Origin: Stappia indica
GTDB taxonomy: Bacteria > Pseudomonadota > Alphaproteobacteria > Rhizobiales > Stappiaceae
Reading direction: 5' to 3'
DNA length: 64,000 nt
Assembly (NCBI RefSeq): GCF_020177335.1
Contig: NZ_JAIVMG010000001.1
Coordinates: forward strand, 248,001 to 312,000
The notes beneath the pieces are model-generated. The model did no database searches. It was given only the letters and a program-made list of their open reading frames with translations, and had not been told where the DNA came from. The position numbers and the translations under genes were made by a program. Positions 50,509 through 58,943 of this stretch are shown here, piece by piece (the stretch's first letter is position 1; each line of letters starts with the position of its first letter).

Positions 50509-51696
50509 GTGACCCACGAACAGCCAGACGACACACGCCGCGAGCGTGATGCTCTCGGGACGCCGCGCAGGGCTGCGGACCGCACCCGCCGCGCCGCGAG
50601 CGTGGATACGACGGCGGCTCAGGCGCGATATATCCAGGGACGAATCCGGGAGATTCTCCACGATTTTCCGGGGTTGGAGCAGCGCTATGGGGGAGCCCGG
50701 CGCATTATCCGCGCATTCCGCCGTCCGAGTTTTTACGAGGTCAGCCAGAGATGCAATCTCTGGTGCGAGGGTTGCTATTATTTTGAGGATGCCGCTCGCA
50801 AATCCGCCAGCGCGGAGATGACCGAGACGGCGTGGAGCGCGTTCTTCGCAGGCGAACGCGAACGCGGCGTGTCGATGGCCTATCTGGTCGGAGCGGAGCC
50901 GGCGCTTTATCCGGAGCGGCTGAAAGCCGCCTCACGCAACATCCGCTACGGAAAGATCGGCACGAACGGAACGATCCGTATCCCGGATGAGGTCCGGTTT
51001 CGCATTGGCGTTTCCGTCTGGGGTAACGAAACCGACGATGCGGTGCTGCGCGGTGGATCGGTGTTGCGCAAGGCAATGCGGAACTATGCAGGCGATCCGC
51101 GTGCCATCATGCTGTTCACCCTGTCTCCGTGGAATCTGCAAGACATGGACGAAGTCGTTCAGGCGAGCGAGGACCATGACCTGAAGCTCACCTTCTCGAT
51201 GTTCTCGCCGACGAAAACCTATCTGGAGAAGCTTGACCAGGGCGCTCCGGCGGATTCGAGTTATTTCCGTCTCGGGCCGACCCGGGCGCGGCCGGTATTT
51301 TCCGATGACGACCTGAAGAAGACCTCGGAGTCGATCCGCCGGGCGATGCAGCGCTTTCCCGACACCGTGCTGTTCTCGGAAGAGTATTGCGACCTGATCA
51401 CCAAGCCGGGCCCGCTCTATGAGATGAATCCGGAGAGCGGTCTTGCCGAAAACTGCGGCTCGCGCATTCGCGAGCCTTTGCGGTATTTCGATGCCTCCGG
51501 CACGGCCAAGCAGGTGAAATGCTGCACCCCAGATGTGGACTGTACCCATTGCCGCCTTTACAGCGGCGGCTGGTCGACGCTCTTTCGGCCGACGGAAAAA
51601 CATCTGGCCGGCGCGTCCTCCTTTGAGGGGTGGTTGCGCATGATCGAGACCGTTGGCCGGATCTTCCTCTTTCCCTACCCATTTGAGGCCGGTTGA
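50509..51696 (+). CDS. Radical SAM enzyme
   Basis: This 395-residue protein holds the [4Fe-4S] motif CNLWCEGC (Cys82, 86, 89) that splits S-adenosylmethionine into a radical. VGAEPAL fits the SAM-binding GxEP motif. A C-terminal group of cysteines (Cys316, Cys338-339, Cys345, Cys348 in KCCTPDVDCTHC) may bind an extra iron-sulfur cluster, as in SPASM-type enzymes. The start is a GTG after GGGG. Its stop overlaps the start of the P450 gene (TGATG), so both act together. The substrate is unknown. Confidence 0.85.
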   Translation: MTHEQPDDTRRERDALGTPRRAADRTRRAASVDTTAAQARYIQGRIREILHDFPGLEQRYGGARRIIRAFRRPSFYEVSQRCNLWCEGCYYFEDAARKSASAEMTETAWSAFFAGERERGVSMAYLVGAEPALYPERLKAASRNIRYGKIGTNGTIRIPDEVRFRIGVSVWGNETDDAVLRGGSVLRKAMRNYAGDPRAIMLFTLSPWNLQDMDEVVQASEDHDLKLTFSMFSPTKTYLEKLDQGAPADSSYFRLGPTRARPVFSDDDLKKTSESIRRAMQRFPDTVLFSEEYCDLITKPGPLYEMNPESGLAENCGSRIREPLRYFDASGTAKQVKCCTPDVDCTHCRLYSGGWSTLFRPTEKHLAGASSFEGWLRMIETVGRIFLFPYPFEAG

Positions 51697-53000
51697 TGAT
51701 CCATGTGCCGAAGCTCGCGCTGAACGGAACCAGGGCCAGCCTTGGTTCGCCGATCAGGGCATGTCGGTCCCCAGAGACGAACTGGCCCGCGGAAATCCTG
51801 GATGAGCCGATTTGCGTCGGCGAGAAGGCGGGCAGGACCGTGGTGTTGTTGGCGGCGCCAGAGGAAATCAAGCGGGTGATCGTCGAAAGGGAAGCGGAGT
51901 TTCCCAAGTGGCTGCCGATCTACCGCCATTCCGCCGCCCGGGAAACGGGTACGGGAACGATCTTCGCCGCCAATGATGAGGACTGGCTGCCGATCCGCCG
52001 GGCGATCAATCCCCTGTTCCATAGCAGCCGTTGGGCGCTGCTGGTCGAGGTCGCACGGCATGTGACTTCGCAGGCCAGCGCCAGCCTCCCGGTCGACGAT
52101 ATCGAGCGTTTCTTCACGGCGATTTCGGTCGATGTGGTCTACCGGACCCTTGTCGGCGATGGCGCGGAGGGGACAGCTGCGTACGATCTGCCGGGGATGG
52201 CGGAGGGGTTGGTGCGGATGCAGCACGCCGGCGACCTGCGCGGAGCGATGCGGCACATCCATGATCTGGCGGTCGCCTGTGAAGCCCGCGGCCCGGGACC
52301 GGAGGCTATCGCTGGGGTGGATCTGGCCGGTAAGGCTCCGGCGCGACCGCGGCCGCTGGAGGAGCCTTACCTGCACGACAACCGGCTTGCGCTGCTTTAT
52401 GCCGGACAGGAAACCACGGCGCTGACCATGAGTTGGTGTTTCTGGATCCTGGGGCAGGATCCTGAGTTGCAATCCCGTCTTCGGCATGAAGTCCGCGAGG
52501 CGGTGACCGAGGCGGGAGGCCTTTCGACGGATGCCATCACGAAAATGAAGATGTTGTTTGCGGTGTTCCGAGAGACGATGCGGCTGTTGTCGCCGTCTGC
52601 GGCCACCGTTCGTACGGCAGCGCAGGAGACGGAACTATGCGGCCAGCAGGTGCCGCGAGACAGCGTGATTGTCATTCCGATCTACGCGGTCCATCGCCAC
52701 AGGAGCTTGTGGGACGATCCGGACAACTTCGACGCCGAGCGATTCCTCCGGCCCTTGAAGCATCCCATGGCCTTCCTGCCCTTTGCTGCGGGGCGGCATA
52801 CCTGCGTCGCGGCGCGCAGTGTCATGTACGAGATGGCGACGGTGCTGGCGGTGTTGCTCGACCGGTTCGCCTGGACAACCTCGGAGGCCGACCGTATGGG
52901 ACTGACCAGCAAGCTGGTGCTCTCGCCCACGGCGGACATGAAGGTCGAGTTGAGCGCGTTGACACCCCGCTTCAGCCAGGTGGCGGGCGCTACAGGATAA
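51696..53000 (+). CDS. Cytochrome P450
   Basis: This 434-residue monooxygenase is complete: the I-helix motif AGQETT (236-241), ExxR in RETMR (Glu293 and Arg296), and the heme loop FAAGRHTC with the ligand Cys370. It has no membrane anchor, as is usual for bacterial P450s, so it needs a ferredoxin partner from elsewhere. It is translationally coupled to the radical SAM gene. Its stop overlaps the convergent carbamoyltransferase gene by 11 bases. Confidence 0.93.
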   Translation: MIHVPKLALNGTRASLGSPIRACRSPETNWPAEILDEPICVGEKAGRTVVLLAAPEEIKRVIVEREAEFPKWLPIYRHSAARETGTGTIFAANDEDWLPIRRAINPLFHSSRWALLVEVARHVTSQASASLPVDDIERFFTAISVDVVYRTLVGDGAEGTAAYDLPGMAEGLVRMQHAGDLRGAMRHIHDLAVACEARGPGPEAIAGVDLAGKAPARPRPLEEPYLHDNRLALLYAGQETTALTMSWCFWILGQDPELQSRLRHEVREAVTEAGGLSTDAITKMKMLFAVFRETMRLLSPSAATVRTAAQETELCGQQVPRDSVIVIPIYAVHRHRSLWDDPDNFDAERFLRPLKHPMAFLPFAAGRHTCVAARSVMYEMATVLAVLLDRFAWTTSEADRMGLTSKLVLSPTADMKVELSALTPRFSQVAGATG

Positions 53001-54873
53001 GCTCCCACGGCAGAACCTGTTTCTTCGCCATGTGCCGCGCATGGCGGCGCAGACGTTCCGCGTCAGCCTTGTCGCGGATGTCGAGCGTCTGGAAGGCCGG
53101 GAGAAATCGGTGCATGGCCAGCGCCATTCGGTCGAGGTCATGCGGGTTCTCTTCCCGGTCCAGGCACTCGTCTCGCGAGGCATCGTGGCGGAACAGCGCC
53201 GCATGCCGTCGTTCGGGGAGGGGGCTTGCATCCTCCGTCGCATCCGCTGGCACCTCATGGCGCCAGCCATCGACATAGACCACGCCCACGCCGCGACGCC
53301 GGGCAAAGGCAAGAGCCTCGTCCAGCGTGTTGATGATGGGCTCGCCCTTGTCGTTGAGTGACGTGTTGCAGAGCATCGGCACGCCGGTCCGCCGATAAAA
53401 CGCGGTGAGCACGCCGCAGAGCTGCGGCGCCTCGTCGCGCGATAGTGTCTGGATGCGCGCGGACCGGTCGAGATGCGCAACTGCGGGGACCTGCGCGGCT
53501 CGTTCGGGGCGAAGGGTGAAAGTCCGCAGCATGTAGGGTGAGTGATCGGCCTTCTCGAACCATGCATCGACATGCTCGTCGAGAATGACGGGTGCGACCG
53601 GTCGCCACCACTGTCGCCGCTTGATCTCGTTCAGCCGGTCCTTTGCTGCCGGATTTCGCGGATCTGCCAGAAGGCTCCTGTGGCCAAGGGCGCGAGGTCC
53701 CATCTCGGCGCCGCCCTCGATCCAGACAATGGGGCCGACCATCAAGTCATCCAGGACCGAATCGAGGTCGGCCGGCTCGGTCCGGGGGAGAGCGGCGGCA
53801 CGTGCGCCCATGCCTGCCGGTCCGCCCTTGAAGTGGAACTGCTGCATCGTCTTGAGAAAATAGAGCAATCCGTAGCCCAGCGAGATCCCGCTGTCGTTGA
53901 CCGCTGGAGGCGCCTGGAAGTGGGCAAAACCGAAGTGCTGCATGACATGGGAATTGGCGCGGCAATTGAGGGCAAATCCGCCGCTCATGGCAAGGGTGGT
54001 GGCGGCGGGATCCAGCCCTTCGGCGCGGATGATCGCCTGCAGCGTGTCGCAGACTTGCCGGATGGACAATGCCTGGACGGTCTTGGCCAGAATGGAAATC
54101 CGATTTTCCGCTTCGCTGAAGCGCGGATCGAAGCCTGTATGGCAGGTCCCGCGATCCTCTGCGGTCAGGGCGAAAACCTCGTCGTGGAGCTGGCGCACCC
54201 AGTCGAACGCGGTCTTGAAGTCTCTCATCGTCAGGACGGAAGGCGGCGGCGAGGGAGGGGCGACAAGATCCACGGTCGTGGCACTGCCCAGCGCCATCAA
54301 CGACCCTTCTTCCAAACCGGTCAGCGCTCGCATCGCCGACCAGAACGGGCCGGGCGAGGAGATCGGAAACAGCCTTGTCTTGCCTTGGCGGACCACCGCG
54401 CCGGCATAGATCGGGTCTTCCAGCCCGGGCCTGGTCAGGACCGCATCCGGGCCGCCGTCCATCGCCAGGCCGATCATGTCGCCGCCGAAATAGCGGTCTG
54501 TGTCAAATAGCAGCGCTCCGAAGAGATGCGCCGCCGTATGGGGATTGAAGCCATCCTGGCACAACAGGCGGTCGTCTTGCGTGGACAGGCCAGGGGTGCC
54601 GATGATGGCCGAGAGCTGATCCCGCTGAATGCCGGCCTCAAGCAGCAGGACGTCAATGAGGGCAAGCGCCTGCGCCCGGTCGGCGAAAGAGGCGGAATGG
54701 TGCTTGCGCCCCGAGTAGCGTTCGAACTCCCAGTATCTGAGGAGCTCGACATGTGCCCCCTGTTTTCGCCAGAGGGCCATGTTCTGATCGTGGCGGACAG
54801 GAATGCTGCGGGTCAGGCAGAGCCGGTCGATATGCGCATAAACGGAAAGGTAGAGGCCGTCTTCGCAATCCAT
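52990..54873 (-). CDS. NodU/CmcH/TobZ-type carbamoyltransferase
   Basis: This protein of 627 residues transfers a carbamoyl group from carbamoyl phosphate, through carbamoyl-AMP, to a hydroxyl group. The N-terminal Kae1-like part has FNPHTAAHLFGALLFD and IGLAMDGGPDAVL. The middle has LAMSGGFALNCRANSHV, and the C-terminal domain has EMGPRALGHRSLLADPRN with RRQWWRPVAP. The ATG at 54873 has AGGAG and AAGG upstream. The gene converges on the P450 gene. Enzymes of this type decorate antibiotics and Nod factors. Confidence 0.9.
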   Translation of the reverse strand: MDCEDGLYLSVYAHIDRLCLTRSIPVRHDQNMALWRKQGAHVELLRYWEFERYSGRKHHSASFADRAQALALIDVLLLEAGIQRDQLSAIIGTPGLSTQDDRLLCQDGFNPHTAAHLFGALLFDTDRYFGGDMIGLAMDGGPDAVLTRPGLEDPIYAGAVVRQGKTRLFPISSPGPFWSAMRALTGLEEGSLMALGSATTVDLVAPPSPPPSVLTMRDFKTAFDWVRQLHDEVFALTAEDRGTCHTGFDPRFSEAENRISILAKTVQALSIRQVCDTLQAIIRAEGLDPAATTLAMSGGFALNCRANSHVMQHFGFAHFQAPPAVNDSGISLGYGLLYFLKTMQQFHFKGGPAGMGARAAALPRTEPADLDSVLDDLMVGPIVWIEGGAEMGPRALGHRSLLADPRNPAAKDRLNEIKRRQWWRPVAPVILDEHVDAWFEKADHSPYMLRTFTLRPERAAQVPAVAHLDRSARIQTLSRDEAPQLCGVLTAFYRRTGVPMLCNTSLNDKGEPIINTLDEALAFARRRGVGVVYVDGWRHEVPADATEDASPLPERRHAALFRHDASRDECLDREENPHDLDRMALAMHRFLPAFQTLDIRDKADAERLRRHARHMAKKQVLPWELIL

Positions 54874-54940
54874 GACAGCCTTGCTCCTGGTCCGGTCGGC
54901 GTCGACCGGGCTGAGGGAGGGAACGGGCGAGGGTTGCGCT

Positions 54941-54969
54941 TTTGTGTGTTCGATCGCAGGCGTTGTCAA
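54941..54969 (-). promoter_or_regulatory. Possible promoter of the carbamoyltransferase gene
   Basis: On the minus strand a perfect TTGACA (54964-54969) is followed after 17 bases by CACAAA (54941-54946). The -10 box is weak. Confidence 0.35.
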
Positions 54970-55032
54970 TATGAGCGACAACGCGGGAGGTGCGAGCCAA
55001 GCCGCCAGAACCGCAGGCGGACAACGGGGGGA

Positions 55033-55122
55033 TGGCGGAAGAGGTGGGATTCGAACCCACGAGACGGTTACCCGCCTGCCGGTTTTCAAGACCGGTGCCT
55101 TCAACCACTCGGCCACTCTTCC
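55033..55122 (-). tRNA. tRNA-Ser (TGA)
   Basis: The 90-base gene has the long variable arm of class II tRNAs. The acceptor stem GGAAGAG/CTCTTCC, the anticodon loop CTTGAAA with anticodon TGA, the T arm GGTTCGAATCC and the encoded CCA are all present. Confidence 0.97.
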
Positions 55123-55134
55123 GCAACGGCCTCT

Positions 55135-55163
55135 CGTTTCGGCGGAATGGGTCTTTTTGTCAA
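55135..55163 (-). promoter_or_regulatory. Possible promoter of tRNA-Ser
   Basis: TTGACA (55158-55163 on the minus strand) is followed after 17 bases by GAAACG (55135-55140). The -35 box is perfect, the -10 box weak, and the tRNA begins 12 bases later. Confidence 0.4.
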
Positions 55164-55255
55164 GGCGCTTGCGCGGGAAAGTCGCAGGTTTCTGGCGCTA
55201 TCATTCACCGAAGGTGACGCTTTCCCTGGAGAGGCGGTGTTCGAATTGCGAACAG

Positions 55256-55306
55256 AAAAACCGCCGATCCGGAAGGTCGAGGCAGGGACGACCGGATCGG
55301 CGGTTT
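55256..55306 (-). terminator. Terminator hairpin of the candidate small RNA
   Basis: CCGCCGATCCGG (55261-55272) pairs with CCGGATCGGCGG (55292-55303), and three A-T pairs extend the stem. TTTTT follows on the minus strand. On the plus strand only TTTG follows. Confidence 0.8.
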
Positions 55307-55349
55307 GCGCCGGTTGGTCCGGCGTTGGGGCGCAGGGGCTTGCGCCACG
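55256..55349 (-). ncRNA. Candidate CRP-controlled small RNA, about 94 nt
   Basis: The minus-strand transcript predicted from the promoter at 55356-55398 would form three successive hairpins: GGCGCA/TGCGCC (55329-55346), CGCCGG/CCGGCG (55308-55324), and a terminator stem of 15 base pairs (55258-55272 with 55292-55306) followed by five T residues. No protein frame is convincing here. The layout (promoter with activator site, hairpins, terminator) is that of a trans-acting small RNA. Confidence 0.5.
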
Positions 55350-55355
55350 TCTTTT

Positions 55356-55398
55356 GTTGTAGAGGGTGCGGTGGTCTTCGGATGTGATCCGCATCACA
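55356..55398 (-). promoter_or_regulatory. CRP-type activator site with matching -10 box
   Basis: TGTGA-N6-TCACA (55383-55398) matches the CRP/FNR-family CRP consensus exactly in both half-sites. On the minus strand TACAAC (55356-55361) could be the -10 box. A start near 55349 would place the site centre at about -41.5, the class II arrangement. The site is symmetric and could also act on rlpA at a distance. Confidence 0.5.
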
Positions 55399-55732
55399 GT
55401 GTGACGATCTGTTGGAGGAGACGGGGCAAGGCGTTGCCCACGGCGCTCGGCCCGCGAGGGTGTGGAAACTGAGGCAATTTTGCATCACCCTGTGGAAAAA
55501 CGGCAATCCAGACGTGCGCGGCACCTCGACGCCGGCTTCACCCTAAAGTAAGACCTGTACCCGTATTTTATCTTGCGATGCGCCGTTGGGGGGCGGCATC
55601 GGTCGATCGAATGCAGGAGTCCAACCGGTTGGTTTCCCGGCGGTTTCGCGCGCCTGAATGTGTGTGTTGCGCCGGCAAACGAGAGATGCGCCGAAAAGGT
55701 GCGCGGCCGGTTCAGGTATCGAGTAGGGCAGC
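55399..55732. other. rlpA upstream region
   Basis: No gene is supported in these 334 bases. The segment should contain the rlpA promoter, but I see no clear -35/-10 pair. AGGGTG and CACCCT around 55457-55492 could form a loose hairpin. Confidence 0.35.
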
Positions 55733-56815
55733 ATGATCAAGAGCGGCAAGACCCGGATGCCCGTTGGCAACACCAGCGGCGTCACCTTTCCCCAAAATCG
55801 CCAGAGCACCGTCGCGGTGCTGGCGGTCTCGGCGCTGTGTCTGGCGCTGGCAGGCTGCGGTACGACGTCCTCGGGCGACAAAAAAGTCAAGTTCAGCGAG
55901 AAGAAATACGGAGTTCCGGCCAGTCCCAAGGTGGTGGCCGAGGGTAAGGCCGTGCCTAAGGGCGGTGGCCGCTACATGGTCGGCAAGCCCTACAAGGTGG
56001 CCGGCAAATGGTACAAGCCGAAGGCCAATCCGGACTACAAGGCCGTCGGTCTGGCGTCTTGGTACGGGCCGACCTTTCATGGCCGGATGACCGCCAACGG
56101 CGAAATCTTCGACCGCAATGCGCTGACCGCCGCGCACACCACCATGCCCTTGCCGTCCTATGCCCGGGTGACCAATCTGAAGAACGGGCGCTCGCTGATC
56201 GTTCGCGTCAACGATCGTGGTCCGTTTCACGGCAATCGCAAGATCGATTTGTCCGAGCGGGCGGCGACCATGCTTGACTACAAGTCGAATGGCGTTGCCA
56301 AGGTCAAGATCGAATATCTGGGCAAGGCCCGGATGGATGGCCGCGACCACAAGTATCTGATGGCCTCCTATCAGGGGCCGGGTGCCAGCCAGCCGGGTGG
56401 CACGATGCCGGGGACCATGTTGGCGATGGCCGAGCCCAAGACCGCACCGGCCTTGCCGGCGGCGCTTGCCGGTCCGGCTCCGGTACCACCTGTGCGGCCC
56501 TATGAAGCGGTGCTTGCCGCGAGGGTTGCCTTTGGTCGCACCGTTACCGCCGCCTTCGATCCGGCGGTGGCCTACGAGACGACGAGCCAGAGTGTGACGG
56601 TCGCGTCCGCTGGCGATCTGGCCATTCCCAGTGCCGGTACGTTGATGCCGGCCGGGGCAGGGCAGGCCCTGCCGGAGGTTGCACCGCGCACATTCGTGCC
56701 GGGCTCGGCAGTGTCGTCCTTCCGGGCCGCGCCGCGCATCGCTGGTGCCTATGAGGCGGTCATGAGTGTCGGTGGCGGCGCACCGCTGAAGCTGGTTGCG
56801 CTTCAGGATCGCTGA
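55733..56815 (+). CDS. rlpA: RlpA-family septal lytic transglycosylase lipoprotein
   Basis: This 360-residue protein has a lipoprotein signal with lipobox LAGC (Cys42). It carries the double-psi beta-barrel domain of RlpA, with ASWYGPTFHGRMTANGEIFD (catalytic Glu in NGE) and VNDRGPF (catalytic Asp). RlpA cleaves peptidoglycan glycan strands lacking stem peptides. The long Ala/Pro-rich C-terminal part shows no SPOR domain, unlike many relatives. The N-terminus before the signal is long; an ATG at 55757 is a possible alternative start. Confidence 0.92.
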   Translation: MIKSGKTRMPVGNTSGVTFPQNRQSTVAVLAVSALCLALAGCGTTSSGDKKVKFSEKKYGVPASPKVVAEGKAVPKGGGRYMVGKPYKVAGKWYKPKANPDYKAVGLASWYGPTFHGRMTANGEIFDRNALTAAHTTMPLPSYARVTNLKNGRSLIVRVNDRGPFHGNRKIDLSERAATMLDYKSNGVAKVKIEYLGKARMDGRDHKYLMASYQGPGASQPGGTMPGTMLAMAEPKTAPALPAALAGPAPVPPVRPYEAVLAARVAFGRTVTAAFDPAVAYETTSQSVTVASAGDLAIPSAGTLMPAGAGQALPEVAPRTFVPGSAVSSFRAAPRIAGAYEAVMSVGGGAPLKLVALQDR

Positions 56816-57033
56816 GCGCCTCATTGCCTCGGTGAACTCGGACGGTTGCGGATGCGAAAATCATTACGGTTTTCGCATTCGGCCATTCGCGGTCCGCTTT
56901 CTCGAACTCGGATCATGTCAGAGATCGCCGGTGGTGCCCGAGCGAGGGCCCGGCTATTGTCGCCGGACAAGGCTTGCCCGCGAATCCTGCATTCGTGTCC
57001 CTTGCGAGCGAGCGATCCGGTAGGAGAGGTTGA

Positions 57034-58218
57034 ATGCTGCCGCGCATCTTGAAGACCGCGATGGCGTTATCGCTTGCCATTTCTCTTATGCTTGATCCAA
57101 GCGGGCTCGCTTCGTCCGGCGCGGCATTCGCGGCCGATAAGGTGACGTCTTCCTATCTGGTCGATGCCAGCACCGGCACTCTGCTTTCCAGTGAGGCTGC
57201 GGAGGTGCCCTTTGCGCCTGGCGACAGTGCCAAGCTGATGACCGCAGCCGTCGTTTTCGAGGCGCTTTCTCGCGGCGAGGTGACGCCGGAGACCCCCCTT
57301 CCGATCAGCGAACATGCCTGGCGCGACGGCGGTGCGCCGGCGCGCGGACCGACCATGTTTGCCAGGCTGGGCAGCGAGGTGCCCGTCGCCGATCTCTTGC
57401 GCGGCCTCATCATTCAGAATGCCAATGACGCAGCCATCGCCTTGGCCGAGGGACTGGCCGGAGACGAGGCACGATTCGCCGCCCGCATGAATGCGCTTGC
57501 CAAGGAGATCGGCATGACGCGCACACGCTTTGCCAATCCGGCGGGGTTCGATGCGCGGGAGGCGGTGACCACCAGTCGCGACCTTGCCCTTCTGGCCGGG
57601 TACATCCTTACCCGGCACGGGGATTGGTATCCGCTCTATGGAGCGGAAGAGTTCACCTGGAACGGGATTTATCAGCGCAATCGCAATCCGTTGATCGGTG
57701 AGATTCGAGGGCTGGACGGGTTTACGGCCGGCTATTCCGAGCGTTCGGGATACAATGGGGTCGGATCGGCGCTGCGCGGCGAGGGGCGGTTCATCGGGGT
57801 GGTGGCAGGCCATGCTTCGGCCGAGGCGCGCACGAATGCGCTTGCCCGGCTTTTCGAGAGCGTGGACAAGGACTTCGAAACAGTGGATCTCTACGCGGCC
57901 GGCGATACCGTCACCGAGGCGCGGGTGTTCGGCGGCGTGGCTCCAGCGGTGGCGCTGAAAACGGTCGAGCCCGTTCGCGTGCTGCTGCCGCGGGGCGACC
58001 GGCGCGCCTTTCGGCTGCGAGTGGTCTATAAAGGGCCGCTGAAGGCCCCAGTCCGTGAGGGGCAAAGCATTGGCGAGCTGCGCCTTCTGCATGAAGGAGA
58101 GGTGCGCTTTCGGGCACCGCTCGTCACCGCCGGCAATGTGGCGCAGGGTAGCGTCAGCGACCGGGCCATGGACGCGATCCGGGAAACCCTCTTTGGCTGG
58201 TGGCTCGACAAGGGATGA
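57034..58218 (+). CDS. D-alanyl-D-alanine carboxypeptidase homologue, catalytic motifs lost
   Basis: The 394-residue protein aligns by eye over its whole length with DacA/PBP5-type enzymes. It has a signal peptide ending in AFAAD, the peptidase domain and a C-terminal PBP5 domain (about 290-370). All three active-site motifs are changed. SxxK is replaced by Asp64-Ser-Ala-Lys67, SxN by Asn129-Ala-Asn131, and KTG by Thr231-Ala-Gly233. It is therefore probably a pseudoenzyme that binds peptidoglycan or partners. The frame is intact and has a strong AGGAGAGG ribosome-binding site. It sits between rlpA and tmk. Confidence 0.9.
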   Translation: MLPRILKTAMALSLAISLMLDPSGLASSGAAFAADKVTSSYLVDASTGTLLSSEAAEVPFAPGDSAKLMTAAVVFEALSRGEVTPETPLPISEHAWRDGGAPARGPTMFARLGSEVPVADLLRGLIIQNANDAAIALAEGLAGDEARFAARMNALAKEIGMTRTRFANPAGFDAREAVTTSRDLALLAGYILTRHGDWYPLYGAEEFTWNGIYQRNRNPLIGEIRGLDGFTAGYSERSGYNGVGSALRGEGRFIGVVAGHASAEARTNALARLFESVDKDFETVDLYAAGDTVTEARVFGGVAPAVALKTVEPVRVLLPRGDRRAFRLRVVYKGPLKAPVREGQSIGELRLLHEGEVRFRAPLVTAGNVAQGSVSDRAMDAIRETLFGWWLDKG

Positions 58219-58222
58219 TGCA

Positions 58223-58939
58223 ATGACTGCGGGAAACGTGCCGGCCGAAGGCCGTTTCATCACCTTCGAAGGGGGGGAGGGCGCGGGAAAATCCACCCAG
58301 ATCGCGCGTCTGGCCGGCTTTCTACAGGCGGCTGGTATCCCGGTCGAGGTGACGCGGGAGCCCGGCGGCTCGCCGGCCGCGGAGACCATCCGCCGTCTCT
58401 TGCTCACCGGCAAGGTCCGCGCGCTCGGGCCGCAGATGGAAGCGGCGATGTTCGCCGCCGCCCGCGCCGACCACATGGACGAACGGATATTGCCTGCGCT
58501 TGCGGCCGGACATTGGGTGTTGTGCGACCGTTTTTCCGATTCAACCCGGGTCTACCAGGGGGAGGCGGGCGTGGACCTGGCGTTCCTCGATCAGTTGGAA
58601 GCGCTGGCGATCATGGGGCGCCGTCCGGATCTGACGGTGCTGATCGATGTGCCGCCGGAGGTGGGGCTGGCGCGGGTGCGCTCGCGCAAGACGGCGGAAC
58701 AGACCGGCGACCCGGATCGGTTCGAGGCCGAGGAAACCGCCGTTCATGCCCGGCGCCGGGCGCTGTTTCTCGATCTAGCCAAGGCGCAACACGACCGATT
58801 TATCGTCGTCGATGGGGCGCTACCCGCCGAGGCCGTGGCGCGCGAAATTCGCGAGGGGGTCGAGCATCGCTTCGCCGATGATCTCCGGCGGCGGGCGCAT
58901 GATGCTGCGACCGGGGCGCCGGCACAAAAACAGGATTGA
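58223..58939 (+). CDS. tmk: Thymidylate kinase
   Basis: Tmk (238 residues) phosphorylates dTMP to dTDP. The P-loop FEGGEGAGKST (15-25), the DRFSDST motif (DRY/H type) and the lid region RKTAEQTGDPDRFE are present. The ATG at 58223 is five bases after the preceding stop, with AGGGAT upstream. The gene is followed directly by holB, a common pairing. Confidence 0.96.
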   Translation: MTAGNVPAEGRFITFEGGEGAGKSTQIARLAGFLQAAGIPVEVTREPGGSPAAETIRRLLLTGKVRALGPQMEAAMFAAARADHMDERILPALAAGHWVLCDRFSDSTRVYQGEAGVDLAFLDQLEALAIMGRRPDLTVLIDVPPEVGLARVRSRKTAEQTGDPDRFEAEETAVHARRRALFLDLAKAQHDRFIVVDGALPAEAVAREIREGVEHRFADDLRRRAHDAATGAPAQKQD

Positions 58940-58943
58940 TTCC

